Position numbers and translations under genes: made by a program
Part shown: in pieces, positions 26,803 through 38,579 of the stretch
How the letters are laid out: each line of letters begins with the position of its first letter
How positions within the stretch are numbered: position 1 is the first letter of the stretch
Notes under the pieces: model-generated
Told to the model about the DNA's origin: nothing
Database searches by the model: none
What the model saw: only the letters and a program-made list of their open reading frames with translations
Assembly: GCA_028829895.1 (NCBI GenBank)
Contig: CM054180.1
Coordinates: forward strand, 89,281,135-89,345,134
Reading direction: 5' to 3'
Length of the DNA: 64,000 nt
Origin: Sinotaia quadrata
Lineage: Eukaryota > Mollusca > Gastropoda > Architaenioglossa > Viviparidae

Positions 26803-27130
26803 ACATTTATTTTCATACTTCATAACAGATTTTAATTCAGCAACATAATATTTTCAATTTATTTTCTGTTCATTTACATTATTAAAATTGAACACGTACT
26901 CAGTACTTATTATTTTTACCTGACAAGTTACCTCTGTATTCACTGTATCATACACATTAGCAGATTATTCAAAATTTCTAAATTTTACTGATAGGCCTAT
27001 TGATTTTTATAATTTTTTTTCTGCATCTGGTTTTGTGCTTCACTAAGTTTGACATCACCACATTTATATATAATTTCATTATATATTATCTTACCAAGCA
27101 AATGCAGTCTTTATTTCCTTCTTCATGAGT

Positions 27131-27475
27131 TGGTGTGTAAAACAAATTATTCTTGAACCTGTACACGGTTTCCTTCAGTTTTTATGTGTAAAAAAAATAT
27201 TCTTGAACTGGACATATGTGGAATATTTTTCTTCACTTCAGTTGGTGTGTAGAACAAATTATTCTTGAACTGTACACGGTTTCCTTCAGTTTTTATGGTG
27301 TAAAAAAAAAATTCTTGAACTGGACATATGTGGAACATTTTTCTTCACTTCAGTTGGTGTGTAAAACAAATTATTCTTGAACTGTACACGGTTTCCTTCA
27401 GTTATTATGTGTAAAAAAATATTCTTGAACTGGAAATATGTGGAACATTTTTCTTCTCTTCAGTTGAATTTATCT
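27131..27475. repeat. 112-bp tandem repeat, three copies, inside piggyBac
   Basis: Units begin at 27131, 27243 and 27355 (tggtgtgtaaaacaaattat), exactly 112 bp apart, each containing attcttgaactg twice and cacggtttccttcagtt. Downstream of the transposase and within the transposon's 3' region. Confidence 0.95.
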
Positions 27476-28114
27476 TCACGGATGCGATCTATTTTTCTAG
27501 ATTTATTTTCTATGGTCATCAAACACATCTCAGGCGCTGTAGCCATTGAGTAAAAGTACTTGGTGGTGTGTACTTGATTTAAAAAACTAATGATGGTGCA
27601 ACAACTTGGATTAATATTCTTAAATATTGCTGAAACATCTCCACACAATTTGGACTATTAAATAAATTTGTGGTGCGATGTAAAGCCCTCCAGGAATACG
27701 ACAACAGATGATGAAAATCGCAAGTTCAACAAAAAGGTAAAAAAACTTTTTATTATTTATATATTTTTGAATTTTGAAATAAATTTTATAAAGACTTAAC
27801 ATATTTTATAATATGTATGTAATAGTTTACAATTAACATTTTAAAAATTAATTTAGTATTAGCTTCACTTTTTATTTTTTAATACGGCAACCTACAAAAA
27901 TTATTGCCGGGCGGCAAAAGTGCCTGATATGGTGCTGCCGACGCGTGTTTTTTCGCCTGACAGGCAACGGGTTAATGTGACCCGAACTTGGGCACTGCTT
28001 ATGATGATATGAGTTGGAGTAAACAATTCAGGTGAAAAATATGCTAGAACTTGCTGATGAAATCTAAGGCAGTTCTAAGTGGATGAGTAGTTTTTCTGAT
28101 TAATAGTCTCATAC

Positions 28115-29950
28115 TTTGTGGAGGAGTAAATTTGTCTATCCCTACTTCTAAAACTTAACTGTATATAATTGTTAAAATTGTTAAAGTGACCCAACCTCAG
28201 GCACCCTATATGATGGCATTTTCTGTAAGTTTAGAATTGGAAGTAAACAACTCGAGTTGAGAATATACTAGAAATTGATGATTCAATGCAAACCAGTTCC
28301 AACTGGATGGGTAGTTTTTATTATCCAATGGTTAAGATTTACAAAAATGAGACTAGCCAATGGGCTGAGATCAAAAGTTTACATGCTGTAGAGAATTCTA
28401 TTGTTTAATCACTTGAATTTTGAGTGGCAAGGAGTCCAATCATTAAAGATGGTCATTAGCTTAATGGTGAGTTAACTGACTGATTGAAAGAGACTTATTT
28501 CATATTTCATGCATTTTTACAATTGATGTGTTATACTTGCTTTTTAAATACAGATGTATTATGTGAGTAGACTATTATTTCTACAAACTGTGAACTAAGA
28601 TGCTTATATGACATTGTTCCTAGTGAACTTGCTCATAAAATTATTATGATGTATGTGCGTATTGGGCTAATAAATATTATCTGAATCTCCTGGCTTACTG
28701 ATTAATTTATAGACCTCTATGACTAAGGTAGACATGAGAGATGTTTGCCACAGTGTGTAAGTGTAAGGAATACATTGCTAAAACCTTGATATTGTTCCTA
28801 GTGAACCCGTTCATAAAACTATTATGCTGTATGAGTGTATTGGGCTAATAAATATTGTTGCAGGAAACTGTAAGTTGAGACTTGAATATAAGAAAGAATA
28901 GAGTTAAATTAGAGTTAATTAAATTAAATATGAATAAACTGTAAACTTAGCATTTGTTCCCTGAATATAAGCAGCCTTTCCTTGTATTATTGGAATCTCC
29001 TGGTTCACTGATTATAAACTGCTTTGACCATGGTAGACACAAGAGGTGTCTGCCAGAGTGTGTAAGTGTAAGGAATACACTGCACTCCATTGATGTAAGG
29101 TGGCAAAGTATGCTGACTACATCAAGCAATTTCTGGTACAAGGAGGTTACTGGAAATTGCTACAATTGTTGTTCTGATTGAGGGAGCTATTACTGCAGAG
29201 TGCCAGATCAGCCTCCAGAGAATAGTAGCGAATCAGTGTTCTACAGTGTGAGGAGGGAAACATGTGAAATTGACATGAATAATAACTTGTACCTTTGTTA
29301 CTATAGTGTGCGAAAGACAACTGAGATAGTGCTTAAACCAGGTTACATAGAAACTATTATCACTTATCTCTAATAACTCCATTTCTGTTCTCTGACAAGA
29401 ACTATCCTCTGATTTGTATTGACACTAATCTATTGATGTGTGTTAGGATATAAACTATTTCGACGTTAAAATTATATGAATGTGGTTTCATGGAAATTTT
29501 TATGTCAAGTAATCTTTTTCATTGTATTTGTTATATGTATATTTGATTGTTGATTTAATAAATTTATTGTTAAATTTATTGATCTTACACACACTGATAA
29601 CTTTATGTTGGAGGAGAAAGTGGGATAATGGGGGCTCACTAAATATAGATTAAAAATGGATTTGTCTTCTCCTTTAGTAAGAAGTTTTCCACCAATGGAA
29701 ATATTGTGTGATGGTAAATGTTTGACTTTAATGTTGTGGAAGAGAGAAAATGTTTACAGCACCTGCATATCCACCATATGAGTTGTATCTACTGGAGAAT
29801 TATTAATAAATAAATTAAGATTCTCATCACTTGTAATTAATTATGGACAATTAATTAATTAATAAAAATCAACACTAATGACAATTAATTAATTAATAAA
29901 AATCATGACTAATAACTCAGTGGCATTGACATCACACACTTGTTCATAAC
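28115..29950. repeat. Dispersed repeat R2, copy 2
   Basis: About 1.8 kb without coding capacity, starting gaggagtaaatttgtctatc and ending near cacttgtaattaattatgg. Matches copy 4 (62575-64000) along its length and copy 3 (29990-32720). It has an internal direct duplication: attgttcctagtgaac and gtgtgtaagtgtaaggaata blocks recur near 28612/28791 and 28755/29060. Probable large non-autonomous transposon. Confidence 0.8.
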
Positions 29951-30074
29951 AACTTCATCTAATGGGGATGGACTGAAAGTTACTTTGTTGAAGAAAGTCT
30001 ACATTCTAATCACTTTGATTTTGACATAGCTGAAGTCCGGACATAAAAAAGATCATTAGCTTGTTAGCTTATGG

Positions 30075-31487
30075 CAGGGATCTCAAACTCATTTTACCTG
30101 GGGCTGCTGAAAGTAGAGTCTGGGTGAAGCTGGGCCGCATCATTATTTCCTGATGTCAGAGACCTGGTAACGCTTCCTCTTACACAGCCCAGACACATTT
30201 GGCTTCAGGGAGGAAGCCACTGAGACCCTCATTATGGCTTGAAGATGCTCATCAGTAAGTTTGGACCTGAATTTTGACATTAAAGTTCATGATGGAGAAG
30301 AGCTTTTCACACAGATAGGTGCTCCCAAAAAGGCACATGGTCCGCTTGAACATCCTGGAAAGCTAAGGGAAGGTAAGGGGCAATTCAGTTTTTGTCCAAG
30401 TTTGTTTGCTTTTCCACTCGCCTACCTGAACTTGGCTTTGAGTTCAGCATTACACTGTATGTCAATTAGCTCCATTTGAAGCACAGAAGGTGCATCTTCC
30501 ACATCAAAGGAGAAGAGGTCAGCAAATATTTGAAAGATGGTTCTGTGTTTCTTGAAATCTCCAAACCTGTGATCAAATTCTTCCTGCAGCTTTACAATGG
30601 CATCAACATACTTCTCACCATTGAATTGTGTGCCAGAATCCATGAGTGCCTTACAAAGTTACATGGTGGGAAATGGCAGAGATTTGTCTGAGAAAGCTGG
30701 GCTTTCCATAACACAAGTTTTGTGGAAAATGCTCTGACTTTGTCATATGCTGCACTGACAAACTGTCTCTGGCCTTGTAATTTCTTGTTCAGTACATTCA
30801 GCTCTTGTATGATGTCAAGCTAAGTCCATGAACCATTTGGGATCACTTAGTACAGGAACAGCCATGCCATCCTTCTCCACGAAGATTTTCACTTCTGCTC
30901 TCAACTCATAAAACCTCTTCAAGACCTGTCACCTGCTAAGCCAACGTACCTCGGTGTAGTAGAGCACATCCTCATATGCTGACTCTATTTCTAAACTGAC
31001 TGTTCTTTTCTGGACAGACTATACTTGCAATTATTTTTATATAATCTTTCTTTTTATTGGTATATTGTTTATTTACTTTAATATTTCTTATTTGTTTAAT
31101 ATACATATACATTTATTTATTTAGATTATGTATTCCTTTATTTATTTATTTTTCTGTTCTTCCTTTTCTGTTCTATCAGACTACTCTTTTTCTTATTTGC
31201 TAAACCATTCACCTGCTTTTTCGACATAAAAATTCTGTCTTTTCTAAACCACTCATCTGTGTGTAGGCCTGTAGGGTCTATAATCTATATAGAATCAGCT
31301 TACTAGATCTGGATGCTTTTGAACTCGTTGCTGTCATGATCCTGAGGTATGGTAGCCCACAGGTGACAAAAACTATAAAACTCCCAAGGTGCGTGAGAAA
31401 AACGTGTGGGCCACACTATCTCTAAACTTTGATATCAAGTGGGGGCCACAAAATATTGTCACGTGGGCCACGAGTTTGAGACCCCTG
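30075..31487 (-). mobile_element. hAT transposon (ZBED/GTF2IRD2-like), 1.41 kb
   Basis: Bounded by an exact 8-bp target duplication gcttatgg (30067-30074 and 31488-31495), the hAT signature. The terminal inverted repeat is CAGGGATCTCAAACTC at the left and GAGTTTGAGACCCCTG at the right. Minus-strand coding remnants lie inside. 31010-31270 is AT-rich and may be a further insertion. Confidence 0.93.
30240..30990 (-). pseudogene. hAT transposase remnant, GTF2IRD2-like
   Basis: A minus-strand frame at 30643-30422 reads MDSGTQFNGEKYVDAIVKLQ, then EEFDHRFGDFKKHRTIFQIF and MELIDIQCNAELKAKFR. This is the conserved region of the hAT-derived family annotated in many animals as general transcription factor II-I repeat domain protein 2-like. 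The C-terminal part toward 30240 and the upstream part toward 30990 are broken by stops and shifts. Inactive. Confidence 0.85.
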
Positions 31488-32153
31488 GCTTATGGTATGT
31501 TAACATGACTGATAAAGAAAGAATTAACTTAGAAATATTTCATATATGCTTGCTATTGATCTATGAATTGAATTGGAGGAATGTTTTATGTAACTGAACC
31601 ATTATTTCTATGTTCACTAATTTGATTACGTTTCACATTATACTTGAGAATTTTGATCGATGGTATATTTCTTATGATGCATATGTATTGGGCTATTGTT
31701 TGCAGGATTTGTAAATTGAGAATAGGTGTAAGAGAGAAAGGAGTTTAGAGATGAAATATGCCTGAAACTTAGCACTGTCCTTGATTTAACTTTTGCAGTG
31801 GGGAGCATGGTTTTAGATGCTTTTGATGTTTTGTAACCTTGTATCTGCTTCAGACTGCAGTGACTACTGTACTCTCTACCAGGTCACACTCATGTGTATC
31901 CAGAATTGTCATCGAACTTATCAGTGAATGTGTTGCTGTAAGTTGATTCATGTGAATTCCATTCGAGCTAAAATGTCAAAGATTGAGGCTTAGATCTGGT
32001 CTTGAGAATTCACGAAGATTATTTTAAACATTCCTCACTGTGTGCTTGAATAGTGCACCTGAAAGTTCTGGAACACTCCTCATGATGTGCTTTGATAGCA
32101 CATACGAAATTCTGGATGATTCTCCAGGGTGTGCTTTGTGAGCACATAAAAGA

Positions 32154-32156
<3 letters not shown>

Positions 32157-32234
<78 letters not shown>

Positions 32235-32292
32235 CGTGCGCATGTGTGTGCGTGTGTGTGTGTGTGTGTGTATGTGTGTGTGTGTGTGTGTG
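32157..32292. repeat. Long (GT)n microsatellite
   Basis: About 136 bp of (GT)n with a few C and A interruptions toward the end. In the UNC80 transcript sense this is (CA)n, within the intron before exon w9. Confidence 0.98.
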
Positions 32293-32765
32293 TTAATTTG
32301 ACTGCTGATGTCTAGGATAAACTGATTGAGTGTCTAATGTTTAATCAAACATTGTTGAAAGTGTTGTAATTGTCAATGCTTTTTTCATTAAATTCATATG
32401 TTGTATAATTTACTGTTGATTTATTGAATTTATTGACCTTCTTTCACATATATTAAAACCTTATGTTGGAGTAACAGTGGGTGGATGGGGGCTCATTAAA
32501 TATAAATGAATGACAGATTTTTATTACTCTTTTAGTAATTAGTTTCCACCTGCAGAACATTATGACAGTAAAATGTCTATCTTATTATTGTGTAAAGAGT
32601 AGAGTTTTATGACACCCTTATAATCTGCCAAGTGAGAGGCATGTTGGTCTTGAGGGAGAATTATCAATAGCTATAAATTAAGATTCTTGATCACTTGTAA
32701 TTACTTATGCAGTATTAATTAATAAATAATAGTCATTAACAAGTGAAGGGTGCCCAGAGGTGACA

Positions 32766-33270
32766 GTCTAAATTATAGTACACTATACTATATAACCAAG
32801 CAAAATTAGAACACAGTATAACCAGTCTAAATTACAGCACACTGTATAACCAGTCTGAACTATATCACACTATATAACCAATTCTAATTACAGCACAGTG
32901 TATAACCAGTCTAAATTACAGCACACTGTATAACCAGTCTCAATTATATCACACTATATAACCAATTCTAATTACAGCACAGTGTATAACCAGTCTAAAT
33001 TACACCACACTGTATAACCAGTCTGAATTATATCACACTATATAACCAATTCTAATTACAGCACACTGTATAACCACTCTAAATTACAGCACACTGTATA
33101 ACCAGTCTGAATTTATCTCACTATATAACCAATTCTAATTACAGCACAGTGTATAACCAGTCTAAATTACACCACACTGTATAACCAATCTTAATTATAG
33201 AACTCTGGAGAGCCAGTCTTAATTACTGACACTGTATAATCTGTCTTAATTACAACATATTGTACAATTA
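32766..33270. repeat. 28-bp satellite array, copy 2
   Basis: About 17 units of the satellite seen at 24450-24735 (accagtctaaattacagca, cactgtata), with a secondary higher-order alternation of accagtct and accaattct units. It ends within about 30 bp of the donor of UNC80 exon w8. Confidence 0.9.
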
Positions 33271-33281
33271 GTTTTACTTAC

Positions 33282-33350
33282 ATCACACTGCTCTTTCTTT
33301 AGGGTTTGCTTGAGATCCTTAAAATATATGCCTTCCACACAGGGCACCAC
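33282..33350 (-). CDS. unc80: UNC80 exon w8
   Basis: 69 nt, phase 0 to 0, 23 codons. Acceptor tatattgcag, donor GTAAGT. Translation VVPCVEGIYFKDLKQTLKKE then QCD, against human VVGYVEGLFFKDLKQTMKKE then QCE. The exon abuts the end of the 28-bp satellite array on its donor side, so intronic satellite begins within about 30 bp of the splice site. Confidence 0.96.
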
Positions 33351-33457
33351 CTGCAATATAATATTTGCATTTATAAACAAAGACAGATTAAGCTGAAGAA
33401 ATTTTAAAAGAAAGATTTATTACAAAATTAACAAAGCAACACACAAATTGTGATTAA

Positions 33458-36000
33458 CTCGTTACTTGATGGTCACTATTTATAGAGTAGTTGTCTCAAT
33501 ATACTCCTGTTTAGATCAAAGCAGTTATATAGTGACCAGTCATTTTGCTTGGATCTGACACCCTACAGATGTTGGGGTTTTATGAAGTGAGAACAAAAAT
33601 GGGTTATCATGTTTGAAATGTAATAGCACTCACAAAACAAGTCATAATCAATTTACAATAGTAATAATAGTTACTTTATCATTCAAAATCTGTTTAAAAT
33701 ATACTGATACAGTGCAATTTTTGAAAAACCAGTAATACATTTTTTTAATCTAGCAAATGATAATAACATGTTAGTAAAAATTAGTTTTAAAAGTATAATT
33801 AGATAAAATATATTTTTAAAATTGTGTATTCACCTGATCACTTCAAGCATCCAAACTCTGATAATTAATAATTATCTTTGCACATTCAAGAACAAACCTA
33901 TAAATGAAAATACAACTTAAGCACTCTAGAGGGGCATGGTTGTTTCCAAAAAAGGAAAACATATTTTGACACTTAATATAAAGGTTAAGCTTTAATAAAC
34001 AGATGTTTGTATTGCTGTTGTTGCATAAACTGCTTATGCTACTATAAACAGAATTATTATAACCTTGTGGATGTTAGTAAAATAAACAAACAAATGCTTG
34101 CAAAACATAAACAAACAAAACACCTTTACTTTCGGGATAGGTAGGTGGGACTGATATATGTTAGTGTACTGCCATTTTACAGTTTACTGGTGGTATGGGT
34201 CATGACAATCCTTGTATAAGTTTATGTTCCACTGAGCGCAACCAAAAATTGTATCCTTGTGGACAAGTTGCTTGAGATGATAATGGTGCCTTTTTCATTT
34301 GGGCATCCTGATGTTGACACGACCTTGTGCAGGACAGCACTCTCACAACTTTAGAATGTCCTCATTTTCTGGCACTGAATCCAATAATGAGTTGTGTGGC
34401 AAGTTCAAGATGAAAATCAAGATGAGAAAATGTTTGCATTGGTGGATTGCATTTGAAGTCTGGTCATAAAATATGAAAGTATTTGTGATGGCAGAATTTA
34501 CTAGAAACAAATGAAATGAAACAAATGAAAATGAATTTCCAAGCTGTCTTCATACTTCATTCTCTTTTGGTCATGAAATGTTCACCCCATTGTAGTCAAA
34601 GAGGGCTTGTGACTGCAGAACTGACTGATAAGTACTATTGGGTCCAAAGTGTTGGTGAGCTTGTTGCATGGAGACTGGGTCATTGAAGGTTGACAGACAA
34701 CTTGTTTTTTATCCTGCCTGACTGTGGTCAGATTACTGTTTTCCTTCATCAGAATTTTGCTTTCACCTTACTGTAGATTTGGCATCCGTTTCAGCTCTTG
34801 TGGAAAATCTTTTCTCTACCATTGCAATTCCATGGGCATACAGACCACTCTTGAGCAAATCTTCCATAAGTTTGGGAGATGTAAAAAAAACCTGTCAAAA
34901 TAAAAAACGTACATGAAGTCCAGTTCTGCTGACAGATTTGTGATGCCATAATGACCGAGTTCATTTGACATTGGCTGGTGGTCTTCATGGCCAAGGTAAA
35001 TTTTGAACTTGCACAAATATGCAGTGTCATGTTTACAGAGCAATCAAACCCACTTGACTGATATTGTTGGCATGCACTCTAGATATGCAAGGTTGTTTTT
35101 TTTTTTGCCTGGAAAAATGAATCACTGATTCATCTATAGCCAAATGGAGCACAAATATGAATATAGCAGGAAATGTAATTGCTAAAGATTCTTCATTACT
35201 CTTTTCATTTTGTATAAGTGGTGAAAGTTTGAGTCTCCTTTGTCTGACTCTGCCCATCTGTCACTGAGATGAAGGTATGAAGTCAGGCTGGTAAAACAAT
35301 TTCAGGGAAAGATCGATTTTATGCCAACATAGTTGATAAAAGAATCTGCAGAGATCAATTTTTGGTAATTGAGACAGGCCCATCAAATACTGCATGCAAT
35401 GTATGCTTTAATCTCTGTTAATGTTGTCTGCTCAAAGTTGATATATGTATGCTGAAATACAGCATATCTGCTAGTTTTATGGACAACATCTATCAACAGC
35501 ACCAAGAAATAACATTGAAAAATAATATAATGCTCTTATAATCATTACATCAAATCCATCAATAAACTTAGCTCCTGACAATAAATGGGTGTATGAAGAT
35601 TTATAAGACTATTTGTTATTATTAGGATTCAGTGAGTCTGGATCAACTTCAATGTCAGTGTCATACTCACTACCATCACTGTCCTGATAAAAAATAATAT
35701 TACTTTCAGTCTCACTATCATTTGCATTCAAATCATGATCTGCCTGCATCTCAAACCCATAAAATTATCCTTCTTCACTAGATTGAAGAAAAATCAAGAG
35801 GACTAAACAGACAACATCACTTGACTCAGAACTGCTATGAAATCTCACTACCATTTTGTGATTTGCATATTTCATAAATGAGGCCAACACATGTTGACTT
35901 CAAAAGCTGATTTGAAACTGAACAAAGTTCCGAACTGCTTCAAAACCGAACAAAGTTCCGAACTGCTTCAAAACCAGTCTGATTTGGCATTATGTATAAT
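33458..36000 (-). mobile_element. PGBD4-like piggyBac, decayed, minus strand
   Basis: The right end in element sense is at a TTAA (33454-33457). Coding remnants on the minus strand: an acidic N-terminus near 35760-35620 (DSDGSEYDTDIEVDPDSLNP), HLAIDES with the first catalytic Asp near 35115-35160, then TAYLCKFKIYLGHE and YFDRFF with the second Asp near 34890-35030. The rest is too decayed to read in frame. The non-coding 3' part (33458-33900) matches 44880-45336 and 51930-52185. The 5' terminus is not clear. A 27-bp duplication (gaacaaagttccgaactgct) lies at about 35915-35970. Confidence 0.85.
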
Positions 36001-37166
36001 AACCATCTGCTTTATTAAAAGACACAGAAACATGCAACTGTGAGAGTGCAGGGCATGCAAATGCATTTAAATCTGTCAGAGAGGAGGGTATTCAAAATGC
36101 ATTTATGTCTAAGGGACAGCAGTATGCTAATGTCACAGAATGATCTAAATCTTATAAATGGCATTTCCTACTTTAAAAATAATGTGCAGAGATTGCTAAG
36201 AACTGCAGCTCTAAGGAAGTAAAAAATTTTAGTTGTCTATAAAATAATGCTTTGCTATTGTTTGATGATTTCGGAGATTTCTGGTTGCAAAGAACTTAGT
36301 GTACTATTAATAACCATTTTGTAAATAACCACAATTAATTCACTTTCTTAAAGATGTATGTATATATAAATATATAAATAAATTCAACACACACACACAC
36401 ACACACACACACGCACGCACGCACGCACGCGCATACACATGCACATATTTGGCATCAAAATCAAATGTGTTATGATGTTCAAACAGGACAGTGTGGTCAG
36501 TTACATAAGGAATATATTTATTCAAATGAAATGAAAATCCTATTTATTCTGTCATTTATCATGAAAACAAAATCATAAATTCTAGGCAGACCCTGCTGTG
36601 ATGTTCCTCCCAAACAACCAGTTAACAGATGCAACAGCCCCACACACTCCCCAGACATGCTACCACAGTATTAAATATGTTGCTAATCATTGTTAAAGTG
36701 ATGACATACAAATTTAACGAACTTAAAAACTAAGTAACTGAGTCATGCATGCAATCAAATCTTGACAAGTTGTTCTTGGTTTCTCTGGAAATACTTCCTT
36801 CACTGTATGTAATTTATTGAAAGAATTCTTGGTATTTTACTTGTTACTACTTTTGACAGTAATGCACTGAGATGCAAAATGGATAGTTTTAGAAGTTATG
36901 ATTAAAAGAACAAACTATGAGAAAAGTTATATCCTAAATGTATAATCCTATTCTGTTTTCTAAATGGACTGATTTCTACAATGGTGTCAATGGGCATCCT
37001 AAGAGAAAAACATGTTCAATGTTTGGCTACTAAGTTGAGTTTGAGGTAAAATTAATAGAATAAATGTTTCTTTCAATTTTACATCTAAATACATGTAGTT
37101 GAAAAAAGACAGTACTTAATGATAACAAAATAGTGACAATTGTTTGATGAATGAAATGCTCATTAC
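36001..37166. other. Intron w7-w8, unclassified part
   Basis: Apart from the (AC)n tract no exon or transposon coding remnant is recognised. 36040-36140 may be the weakly conserved 5' end of the piggyBac copy to its left. Confidence 0.4.
36387..36431. repeat. (AC)n/(ACGC)n microsatellite
   Basis: About 45 bp, AC dinucleotides grading into acgc tetranucleotides. Confidence 0.98.
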
Positions 37167-37250
37167 CAGCCACAGAAGAGAAAGAGCTCCTGAAATAGCT
37201 TCTAGACTTCCCTCACAAGGTGAGCGCACGTAAAACATTACAAATCCCAC
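37167..37250 (-). CDS. unc80: UNC80 exon w7
   Basis: 84 nt, phase 0 to 0, 28 codons. Acceptor tcatttgcag, donor GTAATG. Translation VGFVMFYVRSPCEG ... AISGALSLLWL against human VGLIMYFVRTPCEW ... AISATLTFLWE. Continuous with w6 and w8, with no residues missing at either junction. Confidence 0.95.
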
Positions 37251-37673
37251 CTGCAAATGAAAATGCATATATATATATAATTACTGTAAATTCATGTTTA
37301 CTAAAAATAAATGAAACTGCTAAATAAAACTAATTTATGTTCATCTTTACTATTAATAAATGAAGTGCAAATAAAAAATACTGTAAGTTAACGTTTACTA
37401 AAATCATATAATCTTATTCATACCATTAGTCATTTTCTTCTTCTGTTTCTGATGCACTCTTCAAAATTATATTTTAATTTTGTCAATAAATCATTTGCGA
37501 CAAGAAAAATTACACACTTAATAAAAAGAGAGAGAGAGAACAAGAAACAGTATAAAAAATAGATTATACTTATACAAAATATATCATATATAAAATGAAA
37601 TGCTATAAGGACTAAATATTAAATGCTGCTAAAGATCAAGATTTAATGTACTTGAATGAACAAAAGTATATAC

Positions 37674-37760
37674 CAAATAGTTAAAGACAGAGTGAGCAGT
37701 CTGAGCAGGAAGCATTCGAAAATAAACAATCAATTTTCGCAGAAGAAACATCAATTCCTC
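37674..37760 (-). CDS. unc80: UNC80 exon w6
   Basis: 87 nt, phase 0 to 0, 29 codons. Acceptor tgtttttaacag, donor GTATAT. Translation EELMFLLRKL ... LPAQTAHSVFNYL against human DELMYMLRKL ... FPAQTSHILFNYL. Hydrophobic helical repeat-like segment of the scaffold. Separated from w7 by the shortest intron here (423 bp). Confidence 0.95.
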
Positions 37761-38059
37761 CTGTTAAAAACAAAAATATATGTTACTGATCATCAATTAA
37801 CTGTTCATTTAACTAAATTCAACAAAAATTAACACAGATCAATAAATAAAGTAACTTCACAAATAAAATGGCAAAGATATACTGTCATTATGTCTTACTC
37901 CATTCAAAGGATGTCAATATCTATTCTGATACATTTGATATGAACAATGACAACATAGATGATGTGGACAACATGTATAAATTTCATGGCAAAGGAATAT
38001 TGACCATAGATGAGTTAAGGAAATGATCTAACAAAACCACTTTTTTTTATCTACATAAA

Positions 38060-38450
38060 AGATTAAACATGATGAGATATGGAATAGCCCTAGCAGTACA
38101 ATTACATTATAACCAGGATGAGATGATGAGATATGATTACATATAACTTAATCAGGATGAGATATAACAGAGATCACCTTAGCAGAGGACAAGATGTGGA
38201 AGAGACTAACACAGCAACTACATCACAACTTAATCAGAATAAGATGCAGCCTAACAGAATAAGAAGTAGAGAAAAGCACCCCAGCAGAGAAGATGCATTA
38301 AAAAAACAACCCACCCCAGCAAAATAAACAATATGGAGAAGGCCTAACAGAAAAAGTGCACACAACTTAACCCCAGTAAAAAATGTTGAGACTTGGAGGA
38401 GAACCCCACATAGAGAATCAGATGTGTAAGAGACGCACACAGATTTAAAA
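38060..38450. repeat. Degenerate minisatellite
   Basis: Irregular repeats of aggatgagat, aacttaatcaga, cagcaga and gcctaaca motifs, unit about 40-50 bp. The 64-codon plus frame inside it is incidental. Confidence 0.5.
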
Positions 38451-38579
38451 TATATTTGATAAATTATTAGTGCTAGTTGTTTGATAACTATATTTACAAT
38501 ATATGGAAAATGTGTTTAGTTTTTACTAGTATTTCTATTAAAAACTTGTTTGATAATTATATTTACAAACTTTATTAGG

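Larger units (their letters stand above)
24800..27971 (+). mobile_element. piggyBac-family DNA transposon, 3.17 kb
   Basis: Flanked by TTAA on both sides (24796-24799 and 27972-27975), the target duplicated by piggyBac transposases. Termini are CCCGTT (24800) and AACGGG (27971), a short inverted repeat. It contains a decayed transposase at 25007-26802 and a three-copy 112-bp tandem repeat near the 3' end. The GC-rich 3' tip (27905-27971) has a hairpin-capable gcctgatatgg...ctgacaggc segment. The element lies in a copy of dispersed repeat R2, within UNC80 intron w8-w9, opposite in strand to the gene. Confidence 0.95.
24736..28110. repeat. Dispersed repeat R2, copy 1 (split by piggyBac)
   Basis: The 24736-24799 part (gtagatttgcctatccctat...) and the 27972-28110 part (gtgacccgaacttgggcac...) together match the start of R2 copy 2 at 28115 and copy 4 at 62575. 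The piggyBac at 24800-27971 splits them. Removing it leaves ...caatgttaatgtgacccga, homologous to attgttaaagtgacccaac in copy 2. Confidence 0.85.
29990..32735. repeat. Dispersed repeat R2, copy 3 (split by hAT)
   Basis: Left part 29990-30074 matches 28390-28466. Right part 31488-32735 matches the rest of copy 2 (tgttggag(t)aa...agtgggtgga...gggggctca, cacttgtaatta). The hAT element at 30075-31487 interrupts it. A long (GT)n at 32157-32292 lies within. Confidence 0.75.

Noticed and set aside
32019..32301. ORFs on both strands with HTHTHT or VCVCVC repeats
   Set aside because: Translations of a (GT)n microsatellite; likewise at 4677-5022, 36340-36525 and 47365-47727.
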